Origin: Solirubrobacteraceae bacterium
Lineage (GTDB): Bacteria > Actinomycetota > Thermoleophilia > Solirubrobacterales > Solirubrobacteraceae
DNA: 17,017 nt
NCBI GenBank assembly: GCA_030151725.1
Contig: JASLDD010000202.1
Location: 1 to 17,017, forward strand
Reading direction: 5' to 3'
Shown: positions 6,920-14,475 of the stretch, piece after piece
Layout of the letters: each line of letters opens with the position of its first letter
Numbering within the stretch: position 1 is the stretch's first letter
Translations under genes and position numbers: made by a program
Notes under the pieces: model-generated
What the model was told of the DNA's origin: nothing
What the model saw: only the letters and a program-made list of their open reading frames with translations
The model's database searches: none

Positions 6920-8638
6920 GTGGGCATAACAACCAGCAGCCACCTCGCGGATCTGACGCACGAGCCGCTCGGGAGGCACGACGCAACCCTCACTCGGCTC
7001 GTGGCTGCCGCCACGCGCTGGCGTGATACAGCACCCGCCGATCGGGCAGTGCTCTTGGCACGCGTTATCGCCGACACAGTCAAAGAGGCGCAGGCGTGGG
7101 TCGAGGCCGCAAGCCACGCAAAGGGATATGCCCCCGGATCAACCGGAGCAGGAGAGGAGTGGTTGGCCGGTCCCGGGCTGCTGATCCGCAACGCTCGCCT
7201 GCTGCGAGAGTCACTGATCGAGCTGGCCGGCGGTCGAAAGCCGCGCATCGCCGGAGGACTCCACACACGTCCCGACGGGCAGCTCATAGCCCACGTATTC
7301 CCAGCCTGGCGATACGACCGCCTGCTGCTCTTCGGCGTCACCGGGGAGATTTGGATGAAGCCCGGTGTCACCCGGCGCGACCTCGCCTCCACGCAGGCGC
7401 TCGCCTACGACTCGCCGGCGCGGGCGGCCGGTGTCGCGCTGGTGCTCGGCGCCGGCAACATGGCGAGCATCGGCCCGCGTGACGCCTTGAGCAAGCTGTT
7501 CGTTGAGGGCAAGGTCGTGCTGCTCAAGACCAACCCTGTAAACGCATACCTGCGCCCCCATTGGGAACGCGCGCTCGCCTGCCTGATCGAGGATGGCTTT
7601 CTGGCCATTGTCGACGCTGACGCGCAAACGAGCGCCGCGTTGGTGGAGCGCGAGGAGATCGACGAAGTCCACCTGACCGGCTCCTCGAGAACTCACGATG
7701 CGATCGTCTTCGGGGCTCCGGAAAGCGGTGCTCGTGAGCTCCGCGCTCGCGGTGATGTGCGGTTGCGCAAGCCGATCACGAGCGAGCTTGGCAGCGTCTC
7801 TCCGGTGATTGTCGTGCCCGGGCCATGGTCGGCGAGCGATCTGCGCTACCAGGCTGAAAGCATCGTCTCGATGCTGGTCCACAACTCAGGGTTCGACTGT
7901 CTGGCAGTGCGTGCACTGCTCACTTCGGCCTCTTGGGCGCAGCGCACGGCGCTTCTCGAGTGCATCCGCAGGTCGCTCGCGCAAACCCCAAATCGCGAGC
8001 CCTACTACCCCGGTGCGGTGGAGCGCACTGAAGCGTTCCGCACGGGACACAGCTCAGCTGAAACCTTTGGTGATGGCGCAATGCCGTGGGTGCTGATTCC
8101 CGGCCTGCGCGCCGATGCCGAGGACATGTGCTTCACCACCGAGGCATTCTGTGGGACCTTCGCCGAGATACCGCTCGCACAGCACGACTCGGCCGCGTTC
8201 CTCGAGGATGCGGTTCGATTCTGCAACGAGAAGCTGTGGGGCACTCTCGCCGTGACGATCCTCGTACACCCCAGGTCAATGCGCGACCCGCGGGTGCTTG
8301 GCGCCCTCGCCGGTGCCGTCGCCGATCTACGGTATGGCAGCGTAGCGGTCAATGTTCCCCACTCGTTGAGCTTCGCTGCGACGATAACCACGTGGGGAGC
8401 CTATCCCGGGCACACCGCCAAGGACATCCAATCCGGGAATGGCGTGGTCGGCAACACGCTCATGTTCAGCCGCGCCCAGAAGTCCGTCATGCGCGGGCCT
8501 TGGCGCAGCATCCCCAAGCCTGTTTGGTTCCCAAGCAGTCGCGCGACTCTTCCTGCGTCGCGGCGGATCACAGAGATGGAAGCCACGCCGTCTTGGCGGA
8601 CAGCCGTCCGCCTTGCCGCCGCTGCAGTGCACAGCTGA
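6920..8638 (+). CDS. Aldehyde dehydrogenase-superfamily protein
   Basis: The same frame is open back to 6704, but that part overlaps the AfsA-like gene and reads as Ser/Pro-rich shadow sequence. GTG at 6920 with GGAG at 6911-6914 (5-nt spacing) is the best start and gives 572 residues; GTG 6893 is a weaker alternative. ALDH landmarks are in order: KTNPVNAYL (position of the KPs loop), HLTGSS (cofactor-loop region), ITSELGSVSP with Glu289, SGFDC with the probable nucleophile Cys327, and TEAFCGTFAEIPL in place of ExFGPV. Spacing of Glu289 to Cys327 is close to the classical arrangement. The sequence is far from well-known ALDH groups and I cannot say whether it oxidises an aldehyde or reduces an acyl-CoA. 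Next to a thioester-reductase-like gene and an AfsA homologue, a fatty aldehyde or acyl-CoA substrate is the simplest inference. Confidence 0.85.
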   Translation: MGITTSSHLADLTHEPLGRHDATLTRLVAAATRWRDTAPADRAVLLARVIADTVKEAQAWVEAASHAKGYAPGSTGAGEEWLAGPGLLIRNARLLRESLIELAGGRKPRIAGGLHTRPDGQLIAHVFPAWRYDRLLLFGVTGEIWMKPGVTRRDLASTQALAYDSPARAAGVALVLGAGNMASIGPRDALSKLFVEGKVVLLKTNPVNAYLRPHWERALACLIEDGFLAIVDADAQTSAALVEREEIDEVHLTGSSRTHDAIVFGAPESGARELRARGDVRLRKPITSELGSVSPVIVVPGPWSASDLRYQAESIVSMLVHNSGFDCLAVRALLTSASWAQRTALLECIRRSLAQTPNREPYYPGAVERTEAFRTGHSSAETFGDGAMPWVLIPGLRADAEDMCFTTEAFCGTFAEIPLAQHDSAAFLEDAVRFCNEKLWGTLAVTILVHPRSMRDPRVLGALAGAVADLRYGSVAVNVPHSLSFAATITTWGAYPGHTAKDIQSGNGVVGNTLMFSRAQKSVMRGPWRSIPKPVWFPSSRATLPASRRITEMEATPSWRTAVRLAAAAVHS

Positions 8639-8649
8639 GCGTGGTTTGC

Positions 8650-10065
8650 ATGGAGGTCGACACCGGTGACACGATCATGAGGATGCAGTCATCGACTCCT
8701 GCTCAGCACGACGTATGCGACTCCAGCCCGGGCCAGGATCTACGCGGACAGCGCTACGCGATCGTCGGAGGCGGCGTATCCGGGCTGGCAGCCGCCTGGT
8801 ACCTGCAGCAGCGTGGAGCACACACCCACATCTTCGAGCGAGATCACGAGCTCGGTGGCCGCGCTGCGTCCGGTCAGCTCGGTGAGCGCACCGTAACCCT
8901 CGGCGGTAAGAACATAGGACGCAAGTACGCACGCTTTCGCGCCTTCACCGCAAGCCTCGGTTCGCACCCCTACGAATATTTCGGCATCAACAGCTCGCGA
9001 GTCATCGGGGGAAGGGTCGTGCGTTTCGACTCAGATCACCGTGCACGCCTGATGCGCCAGCTCCCCCGTGTGCGGCCCATCGACCTCGCCCGCCTGGGTC
9101 GCCTGGTGCAGATCATCCGCAACGACCCTGACGCGCGCTACCTGAGCCAGGAGACCTGCGGCACCCTCACCAGTCGCTACGGCACGCGCAAAGTGCACGA
9201 TCTGTTCGGCAACCATATGCGCGAACTGTTGCTTCGCTCGGTGACCGTGCGTCTGAGTGCTGCCGAGCCAGATGAGGTTCCCGCGGCCAACGTGCTGCCC
9301 TACATCGCGATGCTGACCGATACCTATGAGCAGCTCGCGGGCGGCATTCACCATGTCGTCAGTGCCGCCCAGGCACGCTCGGAGGTCTCGCTCGGCAGCG
9401 ATGTGCGTGCGCTACAGGTCGAGCAAGGGAGAGTGACAGGCCTCGAAGTCACACAATCAAATGGCCAGCGGACCCGCAACGAGTTTGACGGGGTGGTGGT
9501 GGCCACACCGGCCACTGCCGCCGCAACCCTGCTCTCGGGGTTGGCGCCCAAGAGTGCGGCACTGCTGCGCGAGGTGCGTTACTTCCCGCTCGTCGTCGTC
9601 TTGGCCGAGTATGAGCAGCCTGTGTTCAACGCCGACGTGCGAGCCGTCGTCTTCGGCCCAGACCACGAGCTCAGCAACGCCGGCGCCTACGGTGTCGAAG
9701 ATCTCAACCTTGTGCGTTACACCTTTAGCGGACGCAAGGCGCGTGCGCTGACGACTGATGAGCCCGATCCCGAGCGGCTGGTGAAACTCGCCGAGCGGAC
9801 CGTTGGTTCACACGCCAACGTGAGCAGCAACCGTCGCCGTGCAGTGATTGCGCGACGCTTCCTGCCGGGTCTGTGCGCCTATCACCCCGAACAAGGCCGG
9901 ATGCTCTCCACGCTGAGAACGCTCCCTCGAGAGATCTCTGGGCTGGCGCTCACCGGGGATTACTTGCGCGGATGCTCGATCGAGTCGTGCTTTGCGGCCT
10001 CAGAGCAGGCAATTGGGGAGTTGCGGGTGACAACTCGCCACGGGCTCCTCCAGGCGGTCAGGTGA
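8650..10065 (+). CDS. FAD-dependent amine-oxidase-family protein (protoporphyrinogen oxidase / desaturase-like)
   Basis: About 471 residues from ATG 8650. The frame extends upstream to 8086 but there it shadows the ALDH gene. GTG 8641 and ATG 8677 are alternative starts, and none has a clear Shine-Dalgarno. The N-terminal FAD site reads YAIVGGGVSGLAAAWYL, followed by an acidic strand end (FERDHELGGRAAS), the typical flavin amine oxidase / protoporphyrinogen oxidase / phytoene desaturase signature. VVVATPA lies mid-protein, and the C-terminal FAD motif is LTGDYLRGCSIESCFAASEQA. Family members oxidise amines, porphyrinogens or lipid/isoprenoid C-C bonds; this one is not assignable. Some bacterial lipid clusters (for example furan fatty acid formation) pair such a flavin desaturase with a CFA-type methyltransferase, and both types are present here, though not adjacent. 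It ends next to the MFS start, so it is probably cotranscribed with it. Confidence 0.88.
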   Translation: MEVDTGDTIMRMQSSTPAQHDVCDSSPGQDLRGQRYAIVGGGVSGLAAAWYLQQRGAHTHIFERDHELGGRAASGQLGERTVTLGGKNIGRKYARFRAFTASLGSHPYEYFGINSSRVIGGRVVRFDSDHRARLMRQLPRVRPIDLARLGRLVQIIRNDPDARYLSQETCGTLTSRYGTRKVHDLFGNHMRELLLRSVTVRLSAAEPDEVPAANVLPYIAMLTDTYEQLAGGIHHVVSAAQARSEVSLGSDVRALQVEQGRVTGLEVTQSNGQRTRNEFDGVVVATPATAAATLLSGLAPKSAALLREVRYFPLVVVLAEYEQPVFNADVRAVVFGPDHELSNAGAYGVEDLNLVRYTFSGRKARALTTDEPDPERLVKLAERTVGSHANVSSNRRRAVIARRFLPGLCAYHPEQGRMLSTLRTLPREISGLALTGDYLRGCSIESCFAASEQAIGELRVTTRHGLLQAVR

Positions 10066-10067
10066 CG

Positions 10068-11480
10068 ATGAATCGGCGCTGGAAGGTGCTCCTGCTCGCG
10101 TCTGTGGGCGCCTTCCTCGCGTTCCTCGACGCAACGATCGTCAACATCGTCTTCCCGGAAATCTACCGTTCGTTCCGCAGCGATTCACTATCGACGCTCT
10201 CCTGGGTTCTGAGCGCATACAACATCGTGTTCGCGGCACTGCTGATCCCCGTCGGTCGGATCGCCGACCTTGTGGGTCGGCGCCGCGTTTTCCTCGGCGG
10301 CCTCGTTGTGTTCGCGATCGGCTCGTCGCTGTGCGCGATCGCTCCGTCGGCCTCCGCGCTCATCGGTGCGCGGGTACTGCAGGCGGTCGGCGCCGCGCTC
10401 ATCGTGCCCTCCTCGGTCGCATTTCTTCTCGCGGAGTTTCCGATTGGCCAGCGCGCAATGGCTGTGGGGTTGTGGAGTGGGGTGGCTGGCATTGCCGCCG
10501 CAATTGGGCCTTCGCTCGGAGGTCTGCTGATCAGCGTGGGCAGTTGGAGACTAGTGTTCCTGGTCAACGTCCCAGTGGGCATCCTCGCGGGCGTCATCGG
10601 TGCGAGTGTGCTCAGCGAGACTCGAGAAGCCCGTCATTCAGGCCTGCCGGACCTCTGGGGCGTTCTGATCGTCACGGCCGCGATTGGCGCGCTCGCGCTG
10701 GCGATCGTCGAGGGACCCCAGTGGGGATGGAGCAGCGTTCAGATCGTCGTAGCGTTTGCGGCGGCAGGCGTGCTCATGCCGCTGTTTGTGTGGCGCTGTT
10801 CACGTCACCGCTCGCCGGTGCTCGACCTGTCCCTTTTCCGGTTGCGCTCCTTGAGCGTTGGTAACGCAGGAACGCTCATCTTCTCAGCCGGGTTCTACGG
10901 GATGCTCCTCTGCCATGTGCTCTTTCTGACGACAGTGTGGGGTTACACAGTGCTCGATGCGGGCTTGGCGATGAGCGTCGCTCCACTAGTGGCCGGAGCA
11001 GTTGCTGGATTGAGTGGCCGCGCCACCGATCGGTTCGGCCCGCGCTCGCTTGCGATCCCTGGAGCCCTGGCGTTCGCGGCAGGTAACCTCTGGTTTGTCG
11101 TTCGTGTTGGGTCGACGGCGCATTTCTTGACACAATGGCTGCCGGGTGCCGCACTCTGCGGTGTCGGTGTCGGTCTGGCTTATCCAGCCCTCGGGAGCGC
11201 TGCCGTCGCAGAGCTACCGCCTGAACGCTTTGCTACTGGCAGCTCGCTGAACGCCGTATTTCGGCAGGTCGGTGGTGTGATCGGGATCTCGGTGATTGTC
11301 GCCATCATCCAGGCTGCGGGACCTAGAGCGGGGCTCGCGCCGTTCGTTTCCGGATGGCGGTTTGCCATGTCGATGGGACTGACTGCGTTTGCGGCCTCAC
11401 TGGGTCTCGGGCGTGTCACGGAGCAATCCAAACAAGCAGCGCACTCGACTGCTCAGACGTTCCGCAGCGCCTTTCACTGA
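10068..11480 (+). CDS. MFS drug/metabolite exporter, DHA2 (EmrB/QacA) type
   Basis: A 470-residue, strongly hydrophobic membrane protein. The frame runs back to 9873 but overlaps the flavoprotein gene there. The real start is ATG 10068 or GTG 10062, the latter giving a 4-bp GTGA overlap with the upstream stop. The first helix carries FLDATIVNIVFP, the D1 motif of DHA2 transporters. Loop 2-3 carries GRIADLVGRRRVF (motif A), and helix 5 has GIAAAIGPSLGG (motif C), typical of drug:H+ antiporters. The hydrophobic segments suggest about 14 helices. The family exports small hydrophobic molecules using the proton gradient across the cytoplasmic membrane. As the last gene of a biosynthetic run it most likely exports the product or gives self-protection. 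Substrate unknown. Confidence 0.93.
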   Translation: MNRRWKVLLLASVGAFLAFLDATIVNIVFPEIYRSFRSDSLSTLSWVLSAYNIVFAALLIPVGRIADLVGRRRVFLGGLVVFAIGSSLCAIAPSASALIGARVLQAVGAALIVPSSVAFLLAEFPIGQRAMAVGLWSGVAGIAAAIGPSLGGLLISVGSWRLVFLVNVPVGILAGVIGASVLSETREARHSGLPDLWGVLIVTAAIGALALAIVEGPQWGWSSVQIVVAFAAAGVLMPLFVWRCSRHRSPVLDLSLFRLRSLSVGNAGTLIFSAGFYGMLLCHVLFLTTVWGYTVLDAGLAMSVAPLVAGAVAGLSGRATDRFGPRSLAIPGALAFAAGNLWFVVRVGSTAHFLTQWLPGAALCGVGVGLAYPALGSAAVAELPPERFATGSSLNAVFRQVGGVIGISVIVAIIQAAGPRAGLAPFVSGWRFAMSMGLTAFAASLGLGRVTEQSKQAAHSTAQTFRSAFH

Positions 11481-11488
11481 TCCATCCA

Positions 11489-11514
11489 GCGGTCGCACGC
11501 TTGCCTGCGACCGC
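11489..11514. terminator. Inverted repeat between convergent genes, possible bidirectional terminator
   Basis: A perfect 9-bp stem, GCGGTCGCA (11489-11497) against TGCGACCGC (11506-11514), with an 8-nt loop, starts 9 nt after the + strand MFS stop. There is no T-tract on either side, so it is not a textbook intrinsic terminator, but the position between two convergent transporters fits a transcription stop or RNA 3'-end barrier. Confidence 0.45.
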
Positions 11515-11529
11515 AAGCATCCGTGCGAG

Positions 11530-11555
11530 CGACGCTGGCGGATCTCCTGGCGTCG
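11530..11555. repeat. Second inverted repeat in the convergent gap
   Basis: CGACGC (11530-11535) pairs with GCGTCG (11550-11555), and the stem can extend inward by G-U pairs and one G-C pair. It lies 11 nt beyond the stop of the minus-strand MFS gene and could form the 3' hairpin of that transcript. No T-tract follows in either direction. Confidence 0.3.
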
Positions 11556-11565
11556 GGAGACGATT

Positions 11566-12810
11566 TCAAGTGATCGGTGGATCGACCATGATCTGCCCCC
11601 GCAGATCCCCGTAGATCTCGCTCGATTTTGCCAACCGCGCGGCCGCGTTCACCAGCGGCAGCGCACCCAATGCCGCCAGCGCCAGCAGCAGGAACGCCTC
11701 TGTGGGGTGGTGGACGATCGTCTGCACGATCACCGCCAGCACGATGCCGCCGCCCTGACCCGCCATCCAGATCAGCGCCGTGGCTGCCCCGCCGTGGGCG
11801 CCCGCCCGTCGCTCGGTGAGGTCAAGCAGAACAGGCAGGCTGGTCAGCAAAAAGAAACCGATGACAGCCGCCGCGACGGCAAAGGCCGGGAGCCATTCGA
11901 GCGTTGCCAAGATCACGCAGCCCGCGCACGCCCCCAGCGCGGTGGCCTGCAGCAGCCTGTAGGTCTGTCCCCGGCGGGCAACCGCCGCCGGCAACGCCGC
12001 CGAGCCCACCAGCCCCACGATCACCATGGCTCCCAGCAGGCCCCCAGCGGCGCCCGAGGAGATCCCTGCCGGCTTCAGCAGAGCCTGCAGCCAAGTCGTG
12101 ATCGCCACGAACACGCCAAAGCCGAGGAACGATACGCCCACCAGGTTGCGGATCAGGCGGTCGCCCCACACGACCCGCAGGGCACCCGCCGCCGGGAGCT
12201 CCACCTGACTGCTTCCATGCCCGGGAGTCCGCAAGGCGACGCTCATTGCCACCAGTGCCACGATTGCAAAGGCCGCGTTGACGATCAGCAGGCTGTGCAG
12301 GTTGCCCGAGCTCCCAAGTGCGGGACCGAGGGCGAAGCCGAGCAGCATGCCGCCAAAGATGGCCGCCGAGCCATACGCGATCCCGTCGGGGCGCTTCTCT
12401 GCCGGCAGATACTCCGTGGCGAGCTTCGTGATTGCGTTCAGCACCAGCGGCTGACCGGCCGCAACGATTATCTGTCCCGCCAGGGCCCACGCGAACGAGT
12501 CGCCGCCCAAACGCACCAGGCCGCCCACAGCCGTCAAGACGCCGCCTGCGATCAGCGACGAGCGAAACCAGCGGTCCAATGCCATCCCGGCGGGTATCGC
12601 CAGGACCACATACAACAGCGGGAACACCTCCGAGAGCCATCCCACGGCTCCTTCGGAGACGTGGAAGTGATGCGCGCTGGCGGTCGTGATCGGCGCGAAC
12701 GTCAGCCACAGCAGCTGGCTGGCTGCCGCCACAGACGCATATGCGCCGACGATCCACCAGGGGTGGGGAGGGGCGGGTCCGGCCTCTGCGGGAGCGGTTG
12801 CAGAGCTCAT
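11566..12810 (-). CDS. MFS transporter (12-TM)
   Basis: A 414-residue polytopic membrane protein from ATG 12810. An in-frame TTG at 12831 would add seven residues (MARPALR). After a short Pro/Ala-rich cytoplasmic N-terminus, about 12 hydrophobic segments are visible. The 2-3 loop GMALDRWFRSSL is a weakened motif A (G-x-x-x-D-R), and IFGGMLLGFALGPALG lies at the helix 5 region. A central loop around residues 190-205 separates the halves. DLTERRAGAHGGAATALIW in the second half resembles the 8-9 loop of FLVCR / CynX-type MFS members, a loose resemblance only. GAGG abuts the ATG directly, too close to act as a Shine-Dalgarno. It is the last gene of the minus-strand run, 36 bp after the small acidic ORF. 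Substrate cannot be inferred. Confidence 0.85.
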   Translation of the reverse strand: MSSATAPAEAGPAPPHPWWIVGAYASVAAASQLLWLTFAPITTASAHHFHVSEGAVGWLSEVFPLLYVVLAIPAGMALDRWFRSSLIAGGVLTAVGGLVRLGGDSFAWALAGQIIVAAGQPLVLNAITKLATEYLPAEKRPDGIAYGSAAIFGGMLLGFALGPALGSSGNLHSLLIVNAAFAIVALVAMSVALRTPGHGSSQVELPAAGALRVVWGDRLIRNLVGVSFLGFGVFVAITTWLQALLKPAGISSGAAGGLLGAMVIVGLVGSAALPAAVARRGQTYRLLQATALGACAGCVILATLEWLPAFAVAAAVIGFFLLTSLPVLLDLTERRAGAHGGAATALIWMAGQGGGIVLAVIVQTIVHHPTEAFLLLALAALGALPLVNAAARLAKSSEIYGDLRGQIMVDPPIT

Positions 12811-12846
12811 CCTCAGTGCCGGCCGCGCCAACCCACACCGGGCCGG

Positions 12847-13098
12847 TCAGTCTGCCTGGTGCTCCTGGTCGGCTTCGCCGTCGACTCTGTCTTCTAGCTC
12901 GCTCTCGGCGGCTGCGTCGCGCATGATGCGCGACGGCGTGTGCTCATCGCCGTGGGAGGTGTGTTCGATGAGCTCCTGCTCCGCCAGCTCAAAGCCCTCC
13001 GACTCGCCTCCTCCGGCCTCCTCCACCGCGCGACGCTCCTCGCGCCGGCGCGCATCGAGGTCGCGGTCCTCGTCAAAGCTCCATGCGTCGCCGGTCAT
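12847..13098 (-). CDS. Small acidic hypothetical protein
   Basis: An 83-residue, highly charged protein with no predicted membrane segment or signal peptide. It has a basic/acidic helix (residues 8-27, rich in D, R, E), then GESEGFELAEQELIEHTSHGDEH, and an acidic tail. The middle part looks like a conserved, possibly helical motif, and the C-terminal part (from about residue 60) is likely disordered. I do not recognise a family with certainty. I accept it as real because it fits neatly between the threonine synthase stop (42-bp gap) and the MFS start on the same strand, has a biased protein-like composition, and has a -10-like element before its ATG. The opposite-strand frame over the same region is a larger shadow ORF. 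Confidence 0.65.
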   Translation of the reverse strand: MTGDAWSFDEDRDLDARRREERRAVEEAGGGESEGFELAEQELIEHTSHGDEHTPSRIMRDAAAESELEDRVDGEADQEHQAD

Positions 13099-13105
13099 AA
13101 AGCCA

Positions 13106-13111
13106 AGCCTA
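13106..13111 (-). promoter_or_regulatory. Candidate leaderless -10 element for the small acidic ORF
   Basis: On the minus strand TAGGCT lies 7 nt before the ATG at 13098 and no Shine-Dalgarno is present. The hexamer fits the actinobacterial TANNNT -10 consensus. A -35 is not convincing (CTGTGC at 17-nt spacing). The gene may instead be read through from threonine synthase. Confidence 0.3.
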
Positions 13112-13140
13112 GCCGCCTGGGCGCGGCGGCACAGTGCGGG

Positions 13141-14475
13141 TCAGATACCGAGCTGCTCGTGGGCGCTCTGCATGAGCGTCTTCACGCCCTTCAGCTCGCC
13201 CAGCGCCGCCAGCATCGCGTCGAGCTCGCAGTCGACCTTTTCAGGCCACTGCTTCTCGGGGTGATCGTCAAGTGTCTTCAGGCCGTTGCCCGTGATGATT
13301 GCCACGACAGTGTCGTCGGGGCCAAAGCGTCCCGTGGCGGCCAGTTTCTCGAGCACCGCGATCGTGGTGCCGCCGGCCGGCTCCGTCAGCAGGCCCTCCG
13401 TCGCTGCCAGCAGGTCGATGCCCGCGAAGATCTCGGGGTCTGTGGCAAAGCCGCCCGTGCCGCCCCGTTTGAGCACCGCGTCGATCACCAGGTAGCCGTC
13501 ACCCGGCGCGCCGATCGCCAGCGAGTGCGCCGCCGTCTCCGGCGTCACCGCGTGGACCTCCGCTTCCTCGGCCAGGATCGCGCTTGCGATCGGGTTGCAC
13601 CCGCTCGGCTGGGCGATGTGGATTTGCGTGGGATCCGTCTCTGAGAGCCCCAACAGCTGCAGCTCCACGAGGCCCTTGTGCAGGCGCGATGACAGTGTGC
13701 CGCCGGCGGCCGCCGTGATGATGTGGTCGGGCGAGTGCCAGTCGAGCTGCTCCACGATCTCGAATGCCGCCGTCTTGGCGCCCTCGGCGTAGAACGGGCG
13801 CAGCGTGATGTTGGCGAAGTCCATGCCCGTCTGTTCGGCCAGTTCGCGGCAGCGCTTGTTGGCTTCGTCGTAGTTCCCCTCCACCTGGCACACCTTCGCG
13901 CCCAGCGCCATGCACACCCGCGCCTTCGTGGTCTCCAGGCGGTTGGGGTAGAAGACATACGAGTCCACACCGGCCTTTGCCGCCAGCGACGCAACCGCCG
14001 TGCCGACGTTGCCCGTCGACACGCAGCCGATCTCCGTCTTGCCCCGCTCCAGCAGCCGCGCCACCGACATCGAGACCACGCGGTCCTTGTAGGAGAGGCT
14101 CGGCCGGTTGCTCGAGTCGTCCTTCAGGTACAGGTTGCTGAGCCCCAGCTCCGCGCCCAGGCGGTCGGCGCGGATCAGCGGCGTGTAGCCCGAGAACTGA
14201 CCCACACGCGCCTGCGCCGAGGCATCGACGATCGGCAGCAGCTCCTCGAAATGCCACACGTTGCGGGGGCGCTCCTCGCTGGGGACGTCGCGAAAGTGGC
14301 GGGCGGCCAGTTCGTAGTCGTAGACCACGTCCAGACCCTTGCCGCAGTTCGGGCATGCGAACACCGTGTCGGCGAGCTCGTAGCGCTTGCCGCAGCGATG
14401 GCAGGCCAGGCCCGTCGCGCACGAGCGCGTCCGTTGGCTTGACCCGGGGACACTCTGTGTTGTCTGCGTGCTCAT
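13141..14475 (-). CDS. thrC: Threonine synthase with N-terminal zinc ribbon
   Basis: A 444-residue fold-type II PLP enzyme. The frame extends 24 codons upstream, but ATG 14475 overlaps the LeuRS stop by 4 bp (ATGA) and is the natural start. Residues 25-44 form a zinc ribbon (Cys25, Cys28, Cys41, Cys44), an addition seen in many archaeal and some bacterial threonine synthases. The PLP lysine is Lys130 in SLSYKDRV. STGNVGTAVASLAAKAG is the phosphate-gripping substrate loop, and TAAAGGTLSS is the glycine-rich PLP-phosphate loop. The enzyme turns O-phospho-L-homoserine into threonine in the cytosol. The usual partners (hom, thrB) are not adjacent. Cysteate synthase and other threonine-synthase-like enzymes share the fold, but motifs and length favour ThrC. 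Translation is probably coupled to the LeuRS-like gene. Confidence 0.88.
   Translation of the reverse strand: MSTQTTQSVPGSSQRTRSCATGLACHRCGKRYELADTVFACPNCGKGLDVVYDYELAARHFRDVPSEERPRNVWHFEELLPIVDASAQARVGQFSGYTPLIRADRLGAELGLSNLYLKDDSSNRPSLSYKDRVVSMSVARLLERGKTEIGCVSTGNVGTAVASLAAKAGVDSYVFYPNRLETTKARVCMALGAKVCQVEGNYDEANKRCRELAEQTGMDFANITLRPFYAEGAKTAAFEIVEQLDWHSPDHIITAAAGGTLSSRLHKGLVELQLLGLSETDPTQIHIAQPSGCNPIASAILAEEAEVHAVTPETAAHSLAIGAPGDGYLVIDAVLKRGGTGGFATDPEIFAGIDLLAATEGLLTEPAGGTTIAVLEKLAATGRFGPDDTVVAIITGNGLKTLDDHPEKQWPEKVDCELDAMLAALGELKGVKTLMQSAHEQLGI

Noticed and set aside
8086..8649. Long N-terminal extension of the amine-oxidase frame
   Set aside because: It overlaps the conserved C-terminal half of the ALDH gene and has Arg/His-rich shadow composition. 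The Rossmann site begins shortly after 8650.
11389..12897. 502-codon plus-strand frame opposite the minus-strand MFS gene
   Set aside because: The translation is dominated by Arg, Gln, His and Pro, while the minus strand encodes a clean 12-helix transporter.
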